A stretch of 64,000 bases of DNA from Dysidea avara (Eukaryota > Porifera > Demospongiae > Dictyoceratida > Dysideidae): positions 6,349,277-6,413,276 of the forward strand of contig NC_089281.1 in assembly GCF_963678975.1 (NCBI RefSeq). Direction: 5' to 3'. The translations under genes were made by a program, and so were the position numbers. The notes under the pieces were generated by a model that did no database searches, was not told where the DNA came from, and saw only the letters and a program-made list of their open reading frames with translations. Shown piece after piece: positions 10,871 to 24,800 of the stretch. Every line of letters starts with the position of its first letter. Position 1 is the stretch's first letter.

Positions 10871-12067
10871 TAATTAGAATATTGGGGCGCCTCTGTATTT
10901 TGAGCTGGAAATTTTGGCGGTTTCCCGTATTTTTGAATGTGTCACACGAGTCACTTCGCTGTCAACTCAATGAACTGTCTGAGCCCTATTTGAAGGTGAA
11001 ATCTTTTGAGAAAAGACTCAGCACACATAAAAGGTGAAGAATTAGGTGAAATCCTACCAATTGTGTTATTACAAATGTTTTTTGCTTAATTTCGGTTGTT
11101 GTGAGGTGTACTTGTGCGGAAAATCTGTGCTGAACACTAAATCTACAGCTGGATACTGATTACTCAGGAAATGAGAGGTGATTTCAACGATGAATCACTG
11201 GTGAACCAGTACATCAGCTGAGTTGAAAGACTGATATCATGTGATTCAATGATGGAGCAAAAATAGTAGGTTCTTGTCATATAGTAGGCTACACTATAGC
11301 ATAGAGATATTATAAGCTGCGGTAAACAGCAGTATTGCACTCACATAGCTAGCTAGTTGTGCCTTTTAAAACATTTTTTTGTTAAAACAAATGTATAGAT
11401 GGTAGGCTTTACAGCTGCATAGGGATGGGTGGTTGGCTGTCTCATGACCAGGTCTGCTTCCAGGTTGAGAGGTCTGTGTTTATGTATTATGGGAACTATC
11501 AGCTATTATCCATTACATCCTGTAAATGGCAATCACTCTATTAACTTGTATGTTGCTTTGTGCATGGTAGCTAACTTGTGCAGAGCCTTCCTAAGATAAC
11601 AATGGGGGCTCTGTTGCACATTAATTGTAAATCTACATCTCGTCAGGGAAATCTCACTCCTAAGTGATTGTGAACCTTGGCATCTCTGTAGACTCAGTTC
11701 TGATGGGAGGGATGGTATAGTAACAGGTGTGACTGAATCCAATGGTGTCAAGTTTATGGTGGTTTCGACAAGAATCTTTTCAGTTTTGTAAAACAATAAT
11801 AGTTTTAGGTAAGTTCACCTGTTTACTAATGTGGGCCAGGATAAATGGTCTTGTAACGCTACTGTATCAGGAGTAGTCATTCATCACAAATGGTGCCATA
11901 TTGTGCTGTATCCTCTCTATTTGATAGATCTGAGCCTATTGAAAAGGACACCAAACTGGTGCGGCATATTTAAGAATTGGTCTAATAAAAGATTTATAAC
12001 AGTTAGACCTGATTGTTGTGGGGCACTGGTATATATTCCAGGTTCATTCGAACCATTCAACCCCCCC
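10871..12067. other. Gene-poor stretch
   Basis: AT-rich sequence. A minus-strand frame at 11533-11796 is open for 87 codons but has no recognised motif and no sister copy. No RNA gene, TIR pair or tandem repeat was recognised. Confidence 0.5.
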
Positions 12068-13400
12068 TGCCTAGCTTTTAACCTTCACATCCTTTTTCAA
12101 TGGTCTAGACAATAAAATTCTATACTGAGAGGGGATTATTTGCTGCTATGTGTATATATTACCTATAGATCATGCAGTATGGTAGTGTTGTATAGTAGAA
12201 GGTTTGGGCAAGAATATTATCCAAAACCAGCTTCACTTTTCCCAGCTTCATAACAGAATCTTCTGCTAACTGAATCTTCTGCTAACTGACTGGTGCCTCC
12301 AGCCAAGCATATAACTCCACTATGGATAAGACTACAGACTTGATTTCTTCACTGTTTGATGGCACTTGGATTCGGCTCAAGACATGCCTTTTTGTCAATT
12401 GCAGCAGCTACTATCATGGACCTACCTTTGTCCTCCATCTATTTCTCTGCTAGTTGATTGGCGGTAACTCATGACATGGCTTCAGTGCTTTATTTTTCAT
12501 AGTGTGAGGCTGGATAATTTGCAGAGACACTTCTCATACTGATATTCACTTGTAATGCTGTATAATTGATGGAACATAGCTGGAACTGAAGTGAAATAGC
12601 CATTTTGCAATTGATAGCTGGGGCACACGTTCAACCATAATTTCCTTAGTGACTGTTTCCAGAGGCACTTCTTGTACTGTTCTTTATTTGTAAAGCTGTA
12701 CAACAGCTAGGTGGAACAAAGCTGATGGAATGGTGACTTTACATTGATAATTGGGTGTGCATTTAGTCATGTGATTGGCCCCATTCTTTTTCCTGTGATG
12801 TGGTATGCAATGTTATGTTACTGCAAAAGAAGTAAACAAAGCAGTGTAAGGAAAATTAGGGGTAACAGATAGAGTGCAATGAAACAAGAGAGGTCATCTA
12901 CACCTGCACACTAGTTGACATTTAATCTCTACTTCAGTATACTAGCTGCTCAGAGTAGATTCCCTTTTCTAGAACTTGTTTGTGCCCCTCCCCTTGCCAG
13001 CTCCTTGATCTGCTTCTGAGTCAAACGTATAGCTGAAGGAGTTTGTTGGATGAAGAAGGTCACAGATTAGTTCTCATAATTATTGTGTTTTGATTGATAC
13101 TGTATAGCCTAAACATTTCGAGGGGGGGAACTTTTCACTGATTTCACAGTTTTGGGGGTTATCAGCGAAAATTTAATCTTTGAAATATTTAGACCTCCAT
13201 ATAGTCTAATACATTGTGGGAGTGTTTGCAAATCTGCTAAAATTTTATTTTTAGCAACTTTGCTCAACCTCGAAATATTTCATACGGTCGATTTAGCTAA
13301 TTAGTGTTGTGCTTCAGTTTATTCATGGCCAGTAAAGTGCCTCTGATATTGACATTCATTGACCATCAAAATGCATTTTGGATCCAGTACACGGCCAATC
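12068..13400 (+). repeat. Segmental duplication unit B1
   Basis: Colinear with 44568-45690: ATACTGAGAGG, ATGTGTATATATTA, CATGACATGGCTTCAGTGC, CCTGCACACTAGTTGACATT and CATTGACCATCAAAATGC are all shared in order. Unit B1 additionally carries a MITE at 13100-13287. Inside it a block of about 130 bp appears twice in diverged form (starting near 12510 and 12640). No intact ORF of more than 100 codons is present. Confidence 0.85.
13100..13287. mobile_element. MITE, CTGTATAGCC family, 188 bp
   Basis: The left end CTGTATAGCCTAAACATTTC and the right end (inverted CCGTATGAAATATTTCGAGG) are related. A shorter sister lies at 31511-31647. TA precedes the left end. It is absent from unit B2, so it inserted after the duplication or was lost from B2. 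Confidence 0.65.
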
Positions 13401-15085
13401 CACCTTTTCTTCCATCATGGCGTCTCGCACAATGTTTACACCAATTAGAAATTATAAGCGCCTCTAGTGAAAAAGTGTCCAAAGCTGACTGCATTTATGG
13501 GCCACTGCCTGCTGCACAATATATAAGCATACTGTCTATTATGCCAACTAGCTACTAGAGTAGTTTAGGAACATTGTGCAAATGCACCATGATGTATGAA
13601 GAGCTGCTGGAGCTTGCTTAACTTGGCTTAGCTAGTAATTGCTCGCCTGCTGCACAATGAGCATGCTAGTCTATTATGTCACCTATCTATAAGTTTAGAC
13701 TGAAACATGCATTGCGCAAACAAATATTCTTCTGTATATGTACTTGTAAGGAAATTTGATGGCAAACACCTTGTCAGCTGCTATTATCACAAATGACATG
13801 TTGTTGACATGAATTGGAAGCAAACGGAACTTGTAGGCAATGCAACTGATAAAGGACTCCACTCCTAACTGAAAACTGATTATCATGGTGCTAGCAATCA
13901 TACAGGTTGATAGTATTGTTATCATACCGGATATCCGTAGGTTGGCAAAAAAAATATTTTAAGGCTTGTGCAAACTTCTCTTGGCTTTTATAGTGAATAC
14001 CACCCAGTAGTAAGACCAGTGTTGTAAGAACCAGTTTGTATACCAGGGAAAGGTATGGAACATATCCTGGTGAGGTCCATTTATGTTCCAGAGCTTTCAT
14101 TATCTATCATCTCCTGATCAGTTCCAGAGCTTAAATAATCAATTTCATCCATCTCTCTTGTCCTCGTTAATTTAAATACTGCATGTATATAGAACTTTGC
14201 GTGGGAGTATCAAAGCAAAAAAAAGTGTTCTATATTCGCCATAAAGCCCAAGTGTTCTATTTTGGGCAGTTGTTTTATTTAAATAGGGAATCCTTTGAAA
14301 TTTTAACACGTATAGATGTGACAGTAACAACAACTTTATTGTAGTACATATTTACCATTTATACTTCACAATGAACCGGATGGTTAGCAAATTCTCATAG
14401 AACAAAATAACATTGGTAAATGCATAGATAATGATGCTATTGGGAAGTTTTGGAAACCACCTTAGGTTGTGCTGTTGAAGCCAACTTCAATGCACAAAGT
14501 AGCTTATGGCTATACACTACTAATAAATAAAGTGAGTCCAGCACACTGATATGTCACAATAGACACACCAGTTGGCATATTGGTGTGCAAGATGTACTTC
14601 ATTTTTTACAGTGTACATTTGAAATTTTGAGACTCTTATGCATGCAGGTCATCTTAGATTTATTTGCAGACTTTTTCTGTACACAACATACTGTCAGTAG
14701 ATGTACTATAAAGGGTCTTCAGTAGATGTACTGAAGCACATCTCAATACAATAGATACTACAATGTACAATATAGGTGGCATGAATCTTTCTTTACACTC
14801 GCTGATGACATCATCACCACGCCATGTCTATAAGGTCAAATCAGGTCATGTGTTCTAAACTTCTAAAAGTCTGTTTCAACCAATGAGCAAATTCTTAGCT
14901 CTACCTCTATAATGAAGGTACCAAGCTGCCTGTAATACACAGGTTTCACTGTAGTTGCTTTAATAGACTTCTTTGTGTGCTCAGTACACATACACATATT
15001 TACTATATGACAGAGTAACATTCTTCAGTTGACAATTTTCTTAGCACAAATTTATACGTGTAATTAATAACAGCTTTCTGGGAAA
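13400..15085. other. Non-coding stretch downstream of the CARD-CHORD gene
   Basis: AT-rich, with no supported gene. A partial MITE end (AGGTTTCACTGTA near 14940) resembles the right end of the element at 4368-4533. Confidence 0.4.
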
Positions 15086-15895
15086 TTACTGAACAACAGT
15101 AAACTTTGTCTTCAGCCAGTAGATATCATGGTAATATCCTGTTATTAAAGTACTCAGTGAGGCAGGATAGTAGCGTGCTTCATATATTCCAGGATGGTTG
15201 GGAGCCTGTATAATTTAACTGTGTACTTGAAAATATACAGCTACACTGCTTACTTTCATTATTACTTCACCACTCAGCTGGGCTTGTTCATTATACATAT
15301 AAATGTTGTCAATACTCTTCTTGCCATGTTCTGTGTATACATCTGGTGAGACAGCCATATATATAACTACTAGCTAGTAGCTACTATAAAATTTGCACAT
15401 AACTATTAAATTATTGTTATATGTTTATATACACTACGTTTGCTTTCATCAAGTACAAGCTGTATTCATCACTTACTATAAGCTGTAATCTTACATACAT
15501 ATGTTCAGATTAACATACGTACATATCTAGCGAGGTGTCTAGAAATGAATTTGGGTTGCTGAATAATGTAACCATACCAAAACAGCTAAAAGGATGTGGC
15601 CTTTAATATATCTGAGTTAAAAAGTTATGAAATCAAACATGGTAGCCTATAGAAATGTGAAATAATAGTCTATTAATTATAGTTCTTTACAAGTGTTAGG
15701 ACCACACCCTCTGCACATAGACACCTCAAGTGTGCACTGAAGCACATCTTTACAATACATAACATGTACATATATGTACTACCCCTACTACAGTTTATGA
15801 TAGGTGGCTGACATGTTCTACTTACAGATGTAATCTTTCTTTGCAGCTCGTGGTACTTTCCATTTGATGATAACATCACTACCAACCTTCACTGA
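15086..15895 (-). CDS. C-terminal SKICH-like beta-sandwich exons of the CARD-CHORD gene
   Basis: Three exons (15895-15826, 15366-15254, 15205-15086) read VKVGSDVIIKWKVP, KKDYIFIYMAVSPDVY and APNHPGIYEARYYP, ending at a TAA in 15086-15088. The pattern of a DxI-x-IY turn and a PGxYEARYY strand resembles SKICH or related beta-sandwich domains. I am unsure of the exact family. Confidence 0.55.
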
Positions 15896-18800
15896 CTACA
15901 AATACAATTATGCATGCAGGTATATATGTATTATATGTTTGCATACTACATAACACATATTATGTTTACTAACTTCTGGTGACACAGTCAGTGACATAGT
16001 AGTGGGGTTAGGAGGTTTTGGGAGCAAGCAGTGAGTGATTGCAAATGACGTTGGAGTTTTAATAATCATCTATGGAAGTACAAAGTGGTTCACAAGTGGC
16101 ACATGGTAATATGCATAGCATCGTTTCATGATGACTTGTATATTTCATCTCTAAGCATCAAATTTATGCAAACAGATCTACCTAAACATTATAGCATGCT
16201 CTACATGGTGAATCTAGGTGAACAATTAAAGAACGCAGAAATAGAAGAATAATCTAGTAGCATGTATAGGAAAGCATTTGAGTATACTTACTCAACCCTA
16301 CAGAGATGTTCATGTCAATTATACCAGTCCAAGCCATTTGAAAACTGTGGTCCTACATTCAGATACTCTGGAATGCAGAAAAAACTATATAGAATGGAAC
16401 AGCACTGAAAATTCAAGGGTATACATGTAGCTATATATCAAACTTTAGATGTAGAGTAGCTAATTCAATTTCAGAATTATGACTTGCGCATATATACAGT
16501 TGTGGCAAACTGGTCACATGAAATGTGCCTACAGACAGATACAAGCATACAATAATTGTCTGTCTAACCTTAAGACCATATGCTATTTCTTCTTTTAAAT
16601 CTATTAAGGCATAAACTTTCATTTCAGTCATATCATTTCGTTTTGCATATTCTTTAATTTCTATTTCAGTCTCACCAGCTTGCTAGATAACATACACACA
16701 TGAGAAAATTAAGCTATAGTACAAAGGTGCCAACTGTAACCCACCACAGCTTTGTAGGCTTGCTTTTCCATCACCGATTCAATGTAGTAGATGTTACTAC
16801 TGTCTGATCCTTCTAAAACAGGATGGTAACACAACACTCCATCAGTAGGCTCCTACAGGTGAACATGCCAATTATACCATACATTATATGCTAAATCCCT
16901 ACAAAGTAGACAGCTGCATCACTTCTTTGAAGTGTGTTTGCATTATCTGCAAAACAGTAAGCATACAAGCCTCCTTTTTCCCAGTTTGACTCCCATGTCT
17001 TAACGGTATTGAGATGCAAGGGAGGATTACCCTAACACCAAGGGTTTAAAAGAATACGATCACCCAATATTGATTGTGTCTTACAAACTCAAATCTTATT
17101 GATGTTGTGTGATTTTTGTGATCAGTGAAAACAGCTTTTAGATGGAGTGGCTGTGGTAAGGAATGGTGAGCTCTCCAAAGTGATGGTCTGGGTGTACCTG
17201 TACAATACAGCTACAAATTTACTGTCAGTAAAGTAGGTTTATTTACTACCTGGTAATTCTGGTATTTTGATGTTTAGCCTCACAGCCAGGGTAACAGTCT
17301 TTGCTGATTCAATGTTAAAATTTGGAATGTCAAGGAAACGATAGTCATCATAAGACTCTACCCCAATCCAAGCATCGTCACATTTCACCCAACCACCTGT
17401 TCCATCATCTATTTTTAAATAGTAACATTATTGCATAGTGTGCATGATCAGTAAGTTAACTAACTGGAGATTTCTCTCATACTGGATGACTGCTCTTTTA
17501 TAGTAATATACACCTATAAGCCAAACTCTGACTGCTCTATTAGATTATAGATGCAATAAGTAAGTCCTTTTCAATTTGTTTCATATGTGATTCCTCATAG
17601 TTTTACACTACACGATTAGGATACTAGTATTCAATGCACAGCAATTTTTAAACAAGCAGTTGCAGCCATGTCACTGATATCGCTCACTTGTAGTACAATA
17701 GTATCCTTCAATATTTGTAATAGTCAGATTACCATCTCCAGTATTTGTGACTAGCATCACTGCTGTGAATGAATTATTCCACTTCTCTGTAATAAAGCAT
17801 GCATAATACATGTAAAATATAGGGGTATTCCTTACTATTCTGTGCTCGTACGCTAGAGTGAGCCCTGGTATTACCTTTCTGTTGTATTTGTAAGTAGCTG
17901 CTGACACAATATTATGCAGTAACTCATGGATGGAATTACAAAATTCATTTGTATATATATATTCCTTTAGAATCTTTCTAATGATATCACTTATTTATGA
18001 CCCATCAAAATTTCACTAAGGAGAAGCGCAGGGGTGGACCCAGGTTTGGTAAGGAAGGTGCACACCAAGGTAGTAGGTATATATGAAGCAGGAGGTCTGG
18101 GGGCTACATATATAAAGCAGGGAATCTGGAGGGCTGCACCCCCCAGAAGAGGTTTTATGCACAAATGTCTAAATCACACTGCTTTCTAAGTGATCAAGAA
18201 TTGTTATTGGGATAAGTGACCGTCATGAGTAGTTCAGTTAGTTGTATATGAGCCTAAAGAATGGCATACACAAAACCATGTGCTCTTCATTTGCAAAATA
18301 TTCTTATCAGGTTAAGTGTGTTCATGCATGGGATATATAGTGCTGCAGATGTATTCAACAACTATGGAGGATTCTCAATAGTCAATAGTGTGATGAATGC
18401 TCTATTAGAGTATCTTGATCTTGTATTATGTTGTTTATATTTTTGGGGAAGGGGGGGGGGGGGGGGGGACATGTCCCCTGTGCCCCACCTTGGATCTGCC
18501 ACTGATAAATAAGCCATAAAAGTACACTGACTTTCACAAACTTATAATGGAGCTAAACCATACATTTCTACTCTGCTCTTAACATCAATGAGCATCTAGT
18601 TGGTTGAAATGTCATTTTCTCAAGAAAAAAACATAAATTTCTCTTTGGCTGGTATCTAAGATATCAACTCAACATCAACATACTATAACAGTTTATACAA
18701 TACTGCACTGAATCAAAATCATGAGTTCACAACAAGAACATCAATTGCAAATTGAAAATAACTTGCTATGTGGTATATATACATTATACTTTTTGTGAAC

Positions 18801-21800
18801 ACAGTAAAGAAGAATACAAAGATACCTATCATCAGATTCCACTTTGTAATCAGTTTTTCTGTTTTTAGAGTAGTCACACCCCACATCAATCACAGGTCCC
18901 TACAGGCAGCCAAAGTTCAATGTATTCTGGCACCACTAACGTACATACCTCTGCAACATCTTCTGGTAAATCATATGCTATCTGTTTTATATTATATAGT
19001 ATAGATCTGCATACATCCAAAAGATGCTTACAATTTTCTGGCTAGAAATTGATAGTTCTTCAATCTTGTCCAAGGCTGGAACAGTTCCAGTCAAGTTGAG
19101 TATAGCTCTCTTTGTGGTAACTTGTGATGAGCTGGCTGGCTTGACAGATACTTCAATTACTACAAAATTCATAATGGCTAGCTATTTTTTTGTAGTGATT
19201 CAATTTGTAATATATATATATATACATCAATTATATTGGTACTAACCTACTACTGGTCCATCACTAACAAAAATACTGGCAGTAATACTCCATCCAGTGT
19301 CACCAGTCTTTTTCAAAACAACACTAGTACTCCTACCCTCCTAATATTTAGTTACACATGCAAATGTGTATTAGCACATGAAGAATTCCATACATTTTTA
19401 TATTCCTTCAGTTGCTCCAAGTTTAACATTTTCATCCCATTGTGTTTGTGCCGACTCTCACCACAAGCAATGTACACCTTGTTATCTTCAGACAACCCAA
19501 CCTAGTAAGTTATATAATTATAATTATATCTAATCCAAAACAGCCAAGCTGTAAAAAAAGTGTGCGGCCCTCAGAAAGGCTATGGTGAAAAAAGATGTGA
19601 AATCCAAGGTGGCGGCCAAGAAATGGCTGTGATGGTAGGTTAATGGTAAAAATTTTAATAATGACAATTCAGGTAAATTTTGTGAAGCGGCACAAAAATT
19701 CACCTGAATTGTCGTTATTAAAATTTTTACCATTAACCTACCATCACAGCCATTTCTTGGCCGCCACCTTGGATTTCACATCTTTTTTCACCATAGCCTT
19801 TCTGAGGGCCGCACACTTTTTTTACAGCTTGGCTGTTTTGGATTAGATTTCATTTCTTTTTGTATTTGTATACCCCAAAGCCGGCCTATGGCCAGCTTTG
19901 GGACTTTTTTAACCTATGTTTTTTTTCTTTACTACAGGAAGACGAAAAGATGAAGTAGATGTACTTTAAATATTTTATCAGTAAATGTACAAATTATATA
20001 TATAATACATATGTGATCGGATTTGCGAAAAGGGGTCTTCCACACACATCCAATTTGCCAACTTTGACAATTGATAACTTCAGATTGGAAAGAGCTATTG
20101 CCTTGAAATTTGGACTGTGGTGATTTCTTTGCAGCTGAACTCTCTACACGATAGTTTCTTTGTAGCTGAACTCTCTACAAGGTAATTTCTTCTAGCTAAA
20201 CTCTCTACAGGGAGATTTTTTGTAGCTGAACTATCTACAAGGTAACTTCTTCTAGCTGATCTCTCTACAGGGTGATTTTTTTGTAGCTGAATTCTTTACA
20301 GGTGATTTGTTTGCAGCTGAGCTCTTTACAGAATGGTTTCTTTGTAGCTGAACTCTCTACAAAGTAACTTCTTCTAACTGATCTTTCTACAGGGTGATTT
20401 GTTTGTAGCTGAACTATCTACAAAGTAACTTCTTCTAGCTGATCTCTCTACAGGGAGATTTGTTTGTAGCTGAACTCTCTACAGGGCAATTTGTTTCTGG
20501 CAGAATTTTCTACAGGGTGATTTCTTTGCAGCTGAACTCTTTACATGATGGTTTCTTTGTAGCTGAACACTCTACAAGGTAATTTCTTCTAACTGATCTC
20601 TCTACAGGGTGATTTTTTGTAGCTGAACTATCTACAAGGTAACTTCTTCTAGCTGATCTCTCTACAGGATGATTTGTTCGTAGCTGAATTCTGTACAGGT
20701 GATTTCTTTGCAGCTGAGCTCTTTACAGAATGGTTTCTTTGTAGCTGAACTCTCTACAAGGTAACTTTTCTAGCTGATGTCTCTACAAGGTAGCTAGTTT
20801 GTAGCTGAACTCTCTACATGGTGGTTTCTTTGTAACAGAACTTTCTACAAGGTGACTTCTTCTAGCTGATCTTTCAATAGGGTGATTTGTTTGTAGCTTC
20901 ACTCTCTACAAGGTAACTTCTTTTAGCTGATCTCTCTACAGGGAGATTTGTTTGTAACTGAACTTTCTAAATGATGGTTTCTTTGTAGCTGAACTCTCTA
21001 CAAGTTAACTTCTTCTAGCTGATCTCTCTGCAGGGTGATTTGTTTGTAGCTGAATTCTGTACAGGTGATTTGTTTGCAGCTGAGCTCTCTACAGAATGGT
21101 TTCTTTGTAGCTGAACTCTCTACAAGGTAACTTCTTCTAACTGATCTTTCTACGGGGCAATTTGTTTCTGGCAGAATTCTCTACATGGTGTTTTCTTTGT
21201 AGCTGAACTCTCTACAAGGTAACTTCTTCTAGCTGATCTCTCTGCAGGGTGATTTGTTCGTAGCTGAACGATCTACAAGGTAACTTCTTCTAGCTGATCT
21301 CTCTACAGGGAGATTTGTTTGTAGCTGAACTCTCTACAGGTGATTTGTTTGAAGCTGAACTCTCTACAAGGTAACTTCTTCTAGCTAATCTCTCTACAGG
21401 GTGATTTGTTCGTAGCTGAACTCTCTACAAGTTAACTTCTTCTAGCTGATCTCTCTACATGGTGATTTGTTTGTAGCGGAACTATCTACAAGGTAACTTC
21501 TTCTAACTGATCTTTCTACAGGGCAATTTGTTCGTGGCAGAATTTTATACAGGGTGATTTCTTTGCAGCTGAACTCTCTACATGGTGGTTTCTTTGTTGC
21601 TGAACTCTCTACAAGGTAACTTCTTCTAGCTGATCTCTCTACAGGGTGATTTGTTTGTAGCTGAACGATCTACAGGGTGATTTTTTTGTAGCTGACCTCT
21701 CTTCAGGGTGATTTGTTTCTAGCTGATCTCTCTACAGGGTGATTTTTTGTAGCTGACCTCTCTTCAGGGTGATTTGTTTCTAGCTGATTGCTCTACAGGT

Positions 21801-24800
21801 TGATTTGTTTGTAGATGAACTCTCTACAGGGTAATTTGCTTGTAGCTGAACTCCTTACTTTGTGTCTAGTTTGTAGCTGATCTCTCTACAGGGTGATTTG
21901 TTTGTAGCTGAACTCCTTACATTGTGTGTAGTTTCTAGCTGATCTCTCTACAGGGTGATTTGTTTGTAGCTGATCTCTCTACAAGTTGATTTGTGTGTAT
22001 ATAGCTGATCTCTCTGCAGGTTGATTTGTTTGTAGCCGATCTCTCTACAGGTAATCTGTTTGTAGCTGAACTCTCTATAAGGTGATTTGTTTGTAGCTGA
22101 TCTCTCTGCAGGTTGATTTGTTTTAGCTGAACTCTCTACAGGGTGATTGCTTGTAGCTGAACTCCTTACATTGTGTCTAGTTTCTAGCTGATGTCTCTAC
22201 AGGGTGATTTTTTGTAGCTGAACTCTCTTCAGGGTGATTTGTTTCTAGCTGATCTCTCTACAGGTAGATTTGTATTGATTTGTTCATTGCTGATCGCTCT
22301 AAAGGTAATTGATTTGTTGCAGTTGAACACCCTGCAAAGTGTTTTGTTTGTAGCTGATCACTCTAAAGGGTAATTTGTTTGTAGCTGAACTCTCTCCACA
22401 GTGACTTGTGTGTAGCAGAATTCTGTGTAACTGAATTCTCTAGAGAGTGACTTAATTGTAGCTGAATTCTCTTAACAGTGCATGACTTGTTTATAGCTGA
22501 ACTTTCTTCAGTGTGACTTGTAATGTTCTGAATCTCTATAGTGGTATATTTGCTTAACTCTCCACATGGTGACTGTCTTCTTGCTGAACTGTCTATAAGA
22601 TTAACTGTTTGCAGCTGAACTCCCTACAGAATAACTTGTGATGTAATAAAATTCTATAATGGAGTAAATAAATTAGCTGAATGCTCTATTAGGATGACTG
22701 TTCTATTAGAGTATCTCGATCTCGCATTTGCTACACGGAGTTGGCTTTCGAATCATAACTCAGTGGTTTGTAATCCGATTCTTCTGTACTACTGCAAGGA
22801 CTTTCTATGAAGATTATTCCAGCTATACACCGATTTTCAGCTCATTGCTCTAAGCGGTTTGCCTAGTAGGCGTGAAAACTAATACTTTTTTATTCATAAA
22901 AATCGATCGCGTAATTGTGACACAGGTTGGGTTTTGTGTCATATCTCCGTGGTCTTTATCTCGATTCCTTTCAAACTACCAAAAGGCACTCCTACGATGG
23001 TTACTCCATCTACATAGCAATTTTCAACTCATTCCATGAAGCGGTTTACCCTGTAGGCGTGACAACAAATCGATCTTGTTTTACGCGAATAATCGGTCAT
23101 AACTCCTGAACCATTCATCGGATTTGTACCAAAGTTGATGCTAGGATTCGCCTTTGGACTCCCTTTCTGTGTGCCAAATTTCAAGGCGATCGGAGTACGC
23201 GTTTGCTTGTTATAGCAATTTTTGCAAGTGTGCGAAAAGACGAAGAAGAAGAAAAAAAAAAACGAAGAAAAAAAAACGAAACTTTGGCAGCTCGTATCTC
23301 GGAAATGGCTGGAGCGATTTCCTTCAAATTTGGAATGTAGACTCCCTTGGCTGGCGGGCAACTGTGTAGCAAATTTGGTTCCAATCAGATAAGTGATCAC
23401 CGAGATACAAAGGTGTGAAAATGACGTTTTCGTTCTTCCTGTCAATATACTCACGGTGTGGCGCGCCGGCTTCTTGGGCCGCACGACACACTACCGTGTG
23501 TCTTGATATACACAAGAATTTTAATTTCAATTAGGGATGATCTCTATTCAAACTTAAAATTCCTTATACTTGTTTGTTTACTTTTTTGTAACATTATTAT
23601 GCCTGGTGAATCCACATATATGTATTAGCATGGAAAGGATGGTGCCAAATGTAGGCTCATTGTTTTTGCCTGCCCCAAAATCAATTACTGAAATAGTGAA
23701 GTGGCCAATACGCTTCATTATTAGCTATGTCCAACCTGTTATGCAGCATGAAAAATACTAGGAGAAGAACCTCTGCAGTCAATCAGTCACAATGGAAAAT
23801 TTGGACGATTCCCGTCAAATGTAAGGAAACCATCACGTGGTGCTACTGCGAATCGACACCTTGTGCTGTCAACAAAGATAAATGGGACACAAAGGAGGAC
23901 ACAGGTAAATCTATGAAGCACGCATTGTACATATTGTGGTATGCCAAAAGGCGCCAGTTGGGATAAATTGACATTGAACAGTGAAAAAATCTAGCCAGTA
24001 GCCTTATGTTATTGGGATATGCTTGTCTGAAGGTATCAGTCAATCAGTCAGGCAGGAAATTCCACTAAATAAAAGAAATAAAATTTTTGTAACAACTTTA
24101 TGGAAGTGTTTACTGTTTCAGGTTGTACTGAAGGCATACACTGTAGTTGGTCAGAGAAGCCCAAACCTTCATGACCACTAATATACAGTACTATCGTACT
24201 GTATATACTTAAGTCTATATCATCATGTGTGTGTATACCTCAGCCCACTTGCATCCTATGGAAACAAAGTCTTTCACATCAACCTCCAGCCAAACTTGAT
24301 GAGCTTTCTTTATCTGTGACATATGATAGAGTCTGTAATTAATATTTTGCAATATATATATATATATTACAGTAAAAATACATATAGTATTTACAGGGTA
24401 CACCGCAATTTTTTTATAAATTAGATTTTTTTTAAACCTACAAGTGGTTTGTTTACCTTTAATGTAATAAAAGTTTCTAATATATGTAAACGGCTTAATT
24501 GTTTAAATGACAAGTGAGTTGAACTAGAGATGGTAATCCATGCATTGCTTAATACTTGTTGGTAACTGATATTCACATGCAGGATCTTATCTACTGTCAA
24601 GGGCTAGTGACAGTAGATAATTATAATTGATGCACAAGTATATGCAGCAGCATATCTAGGGGTAAACCCTACCAACGGTCTTAGCAATTTAGAGGCTTTT
24701 GTATGCACAACCAAATACTCTAATAGAGCAGTCACTGCATTAGGACCTGTATGTACATTATTTTGCAAAATACTGACTATAGGCACTTCTATAGTTCTTG

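Larger units (their letters stand above)
19528..23507 (+). mobile_element. Palindrome-minisatellite element, copy A (Helentron/HINE-like)
   Basis: In order: a 321-bp palindrome, a linker with its own hairpin (CCAAAGC...GCTTTGG), a minisatellite of about 2.5 kb, a copy of the dispersed palindrome at 22696-22722, an 800-bp tail and a perfect 7-bp-stem hairpin at 23485-23502 just before the end. The inverted copy B at 39376-44410 has the same parts. The GTGCGGCCC near the 5' end recurs inverted near the 3' hairpin, like the subterminal inverted repeats of Helentron-derived elements, and both copies start TCTAATCC after an A. No Rep/helicase is present. Class assignment is inference. Confidence 0.75.

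Noticed and set aside
14870-14955. Second copy of the 4368-4533 MITE
   Set aside because: Only the right end (AGGTTTCACTGTA) is convincing; the left end is missing.
19530-19846. Two identical 67-codon frames on opposite strands
   Set aside because: Mirror images caused by the 321-bp palindrome.
20120-22670. Regular repeats of about 30 bp resembling a CRISPR array
   Set aside because: Units abut directly without unique spacers, alternate in two types and sit in a eukaryotic transposable element; it is a minisatellite.
23029-23484. 151-codon minus-strand frame
   Set aside because: It lies in the tail of element A over a poly-A/GAA tract, is not kept in copy B and has no motif.
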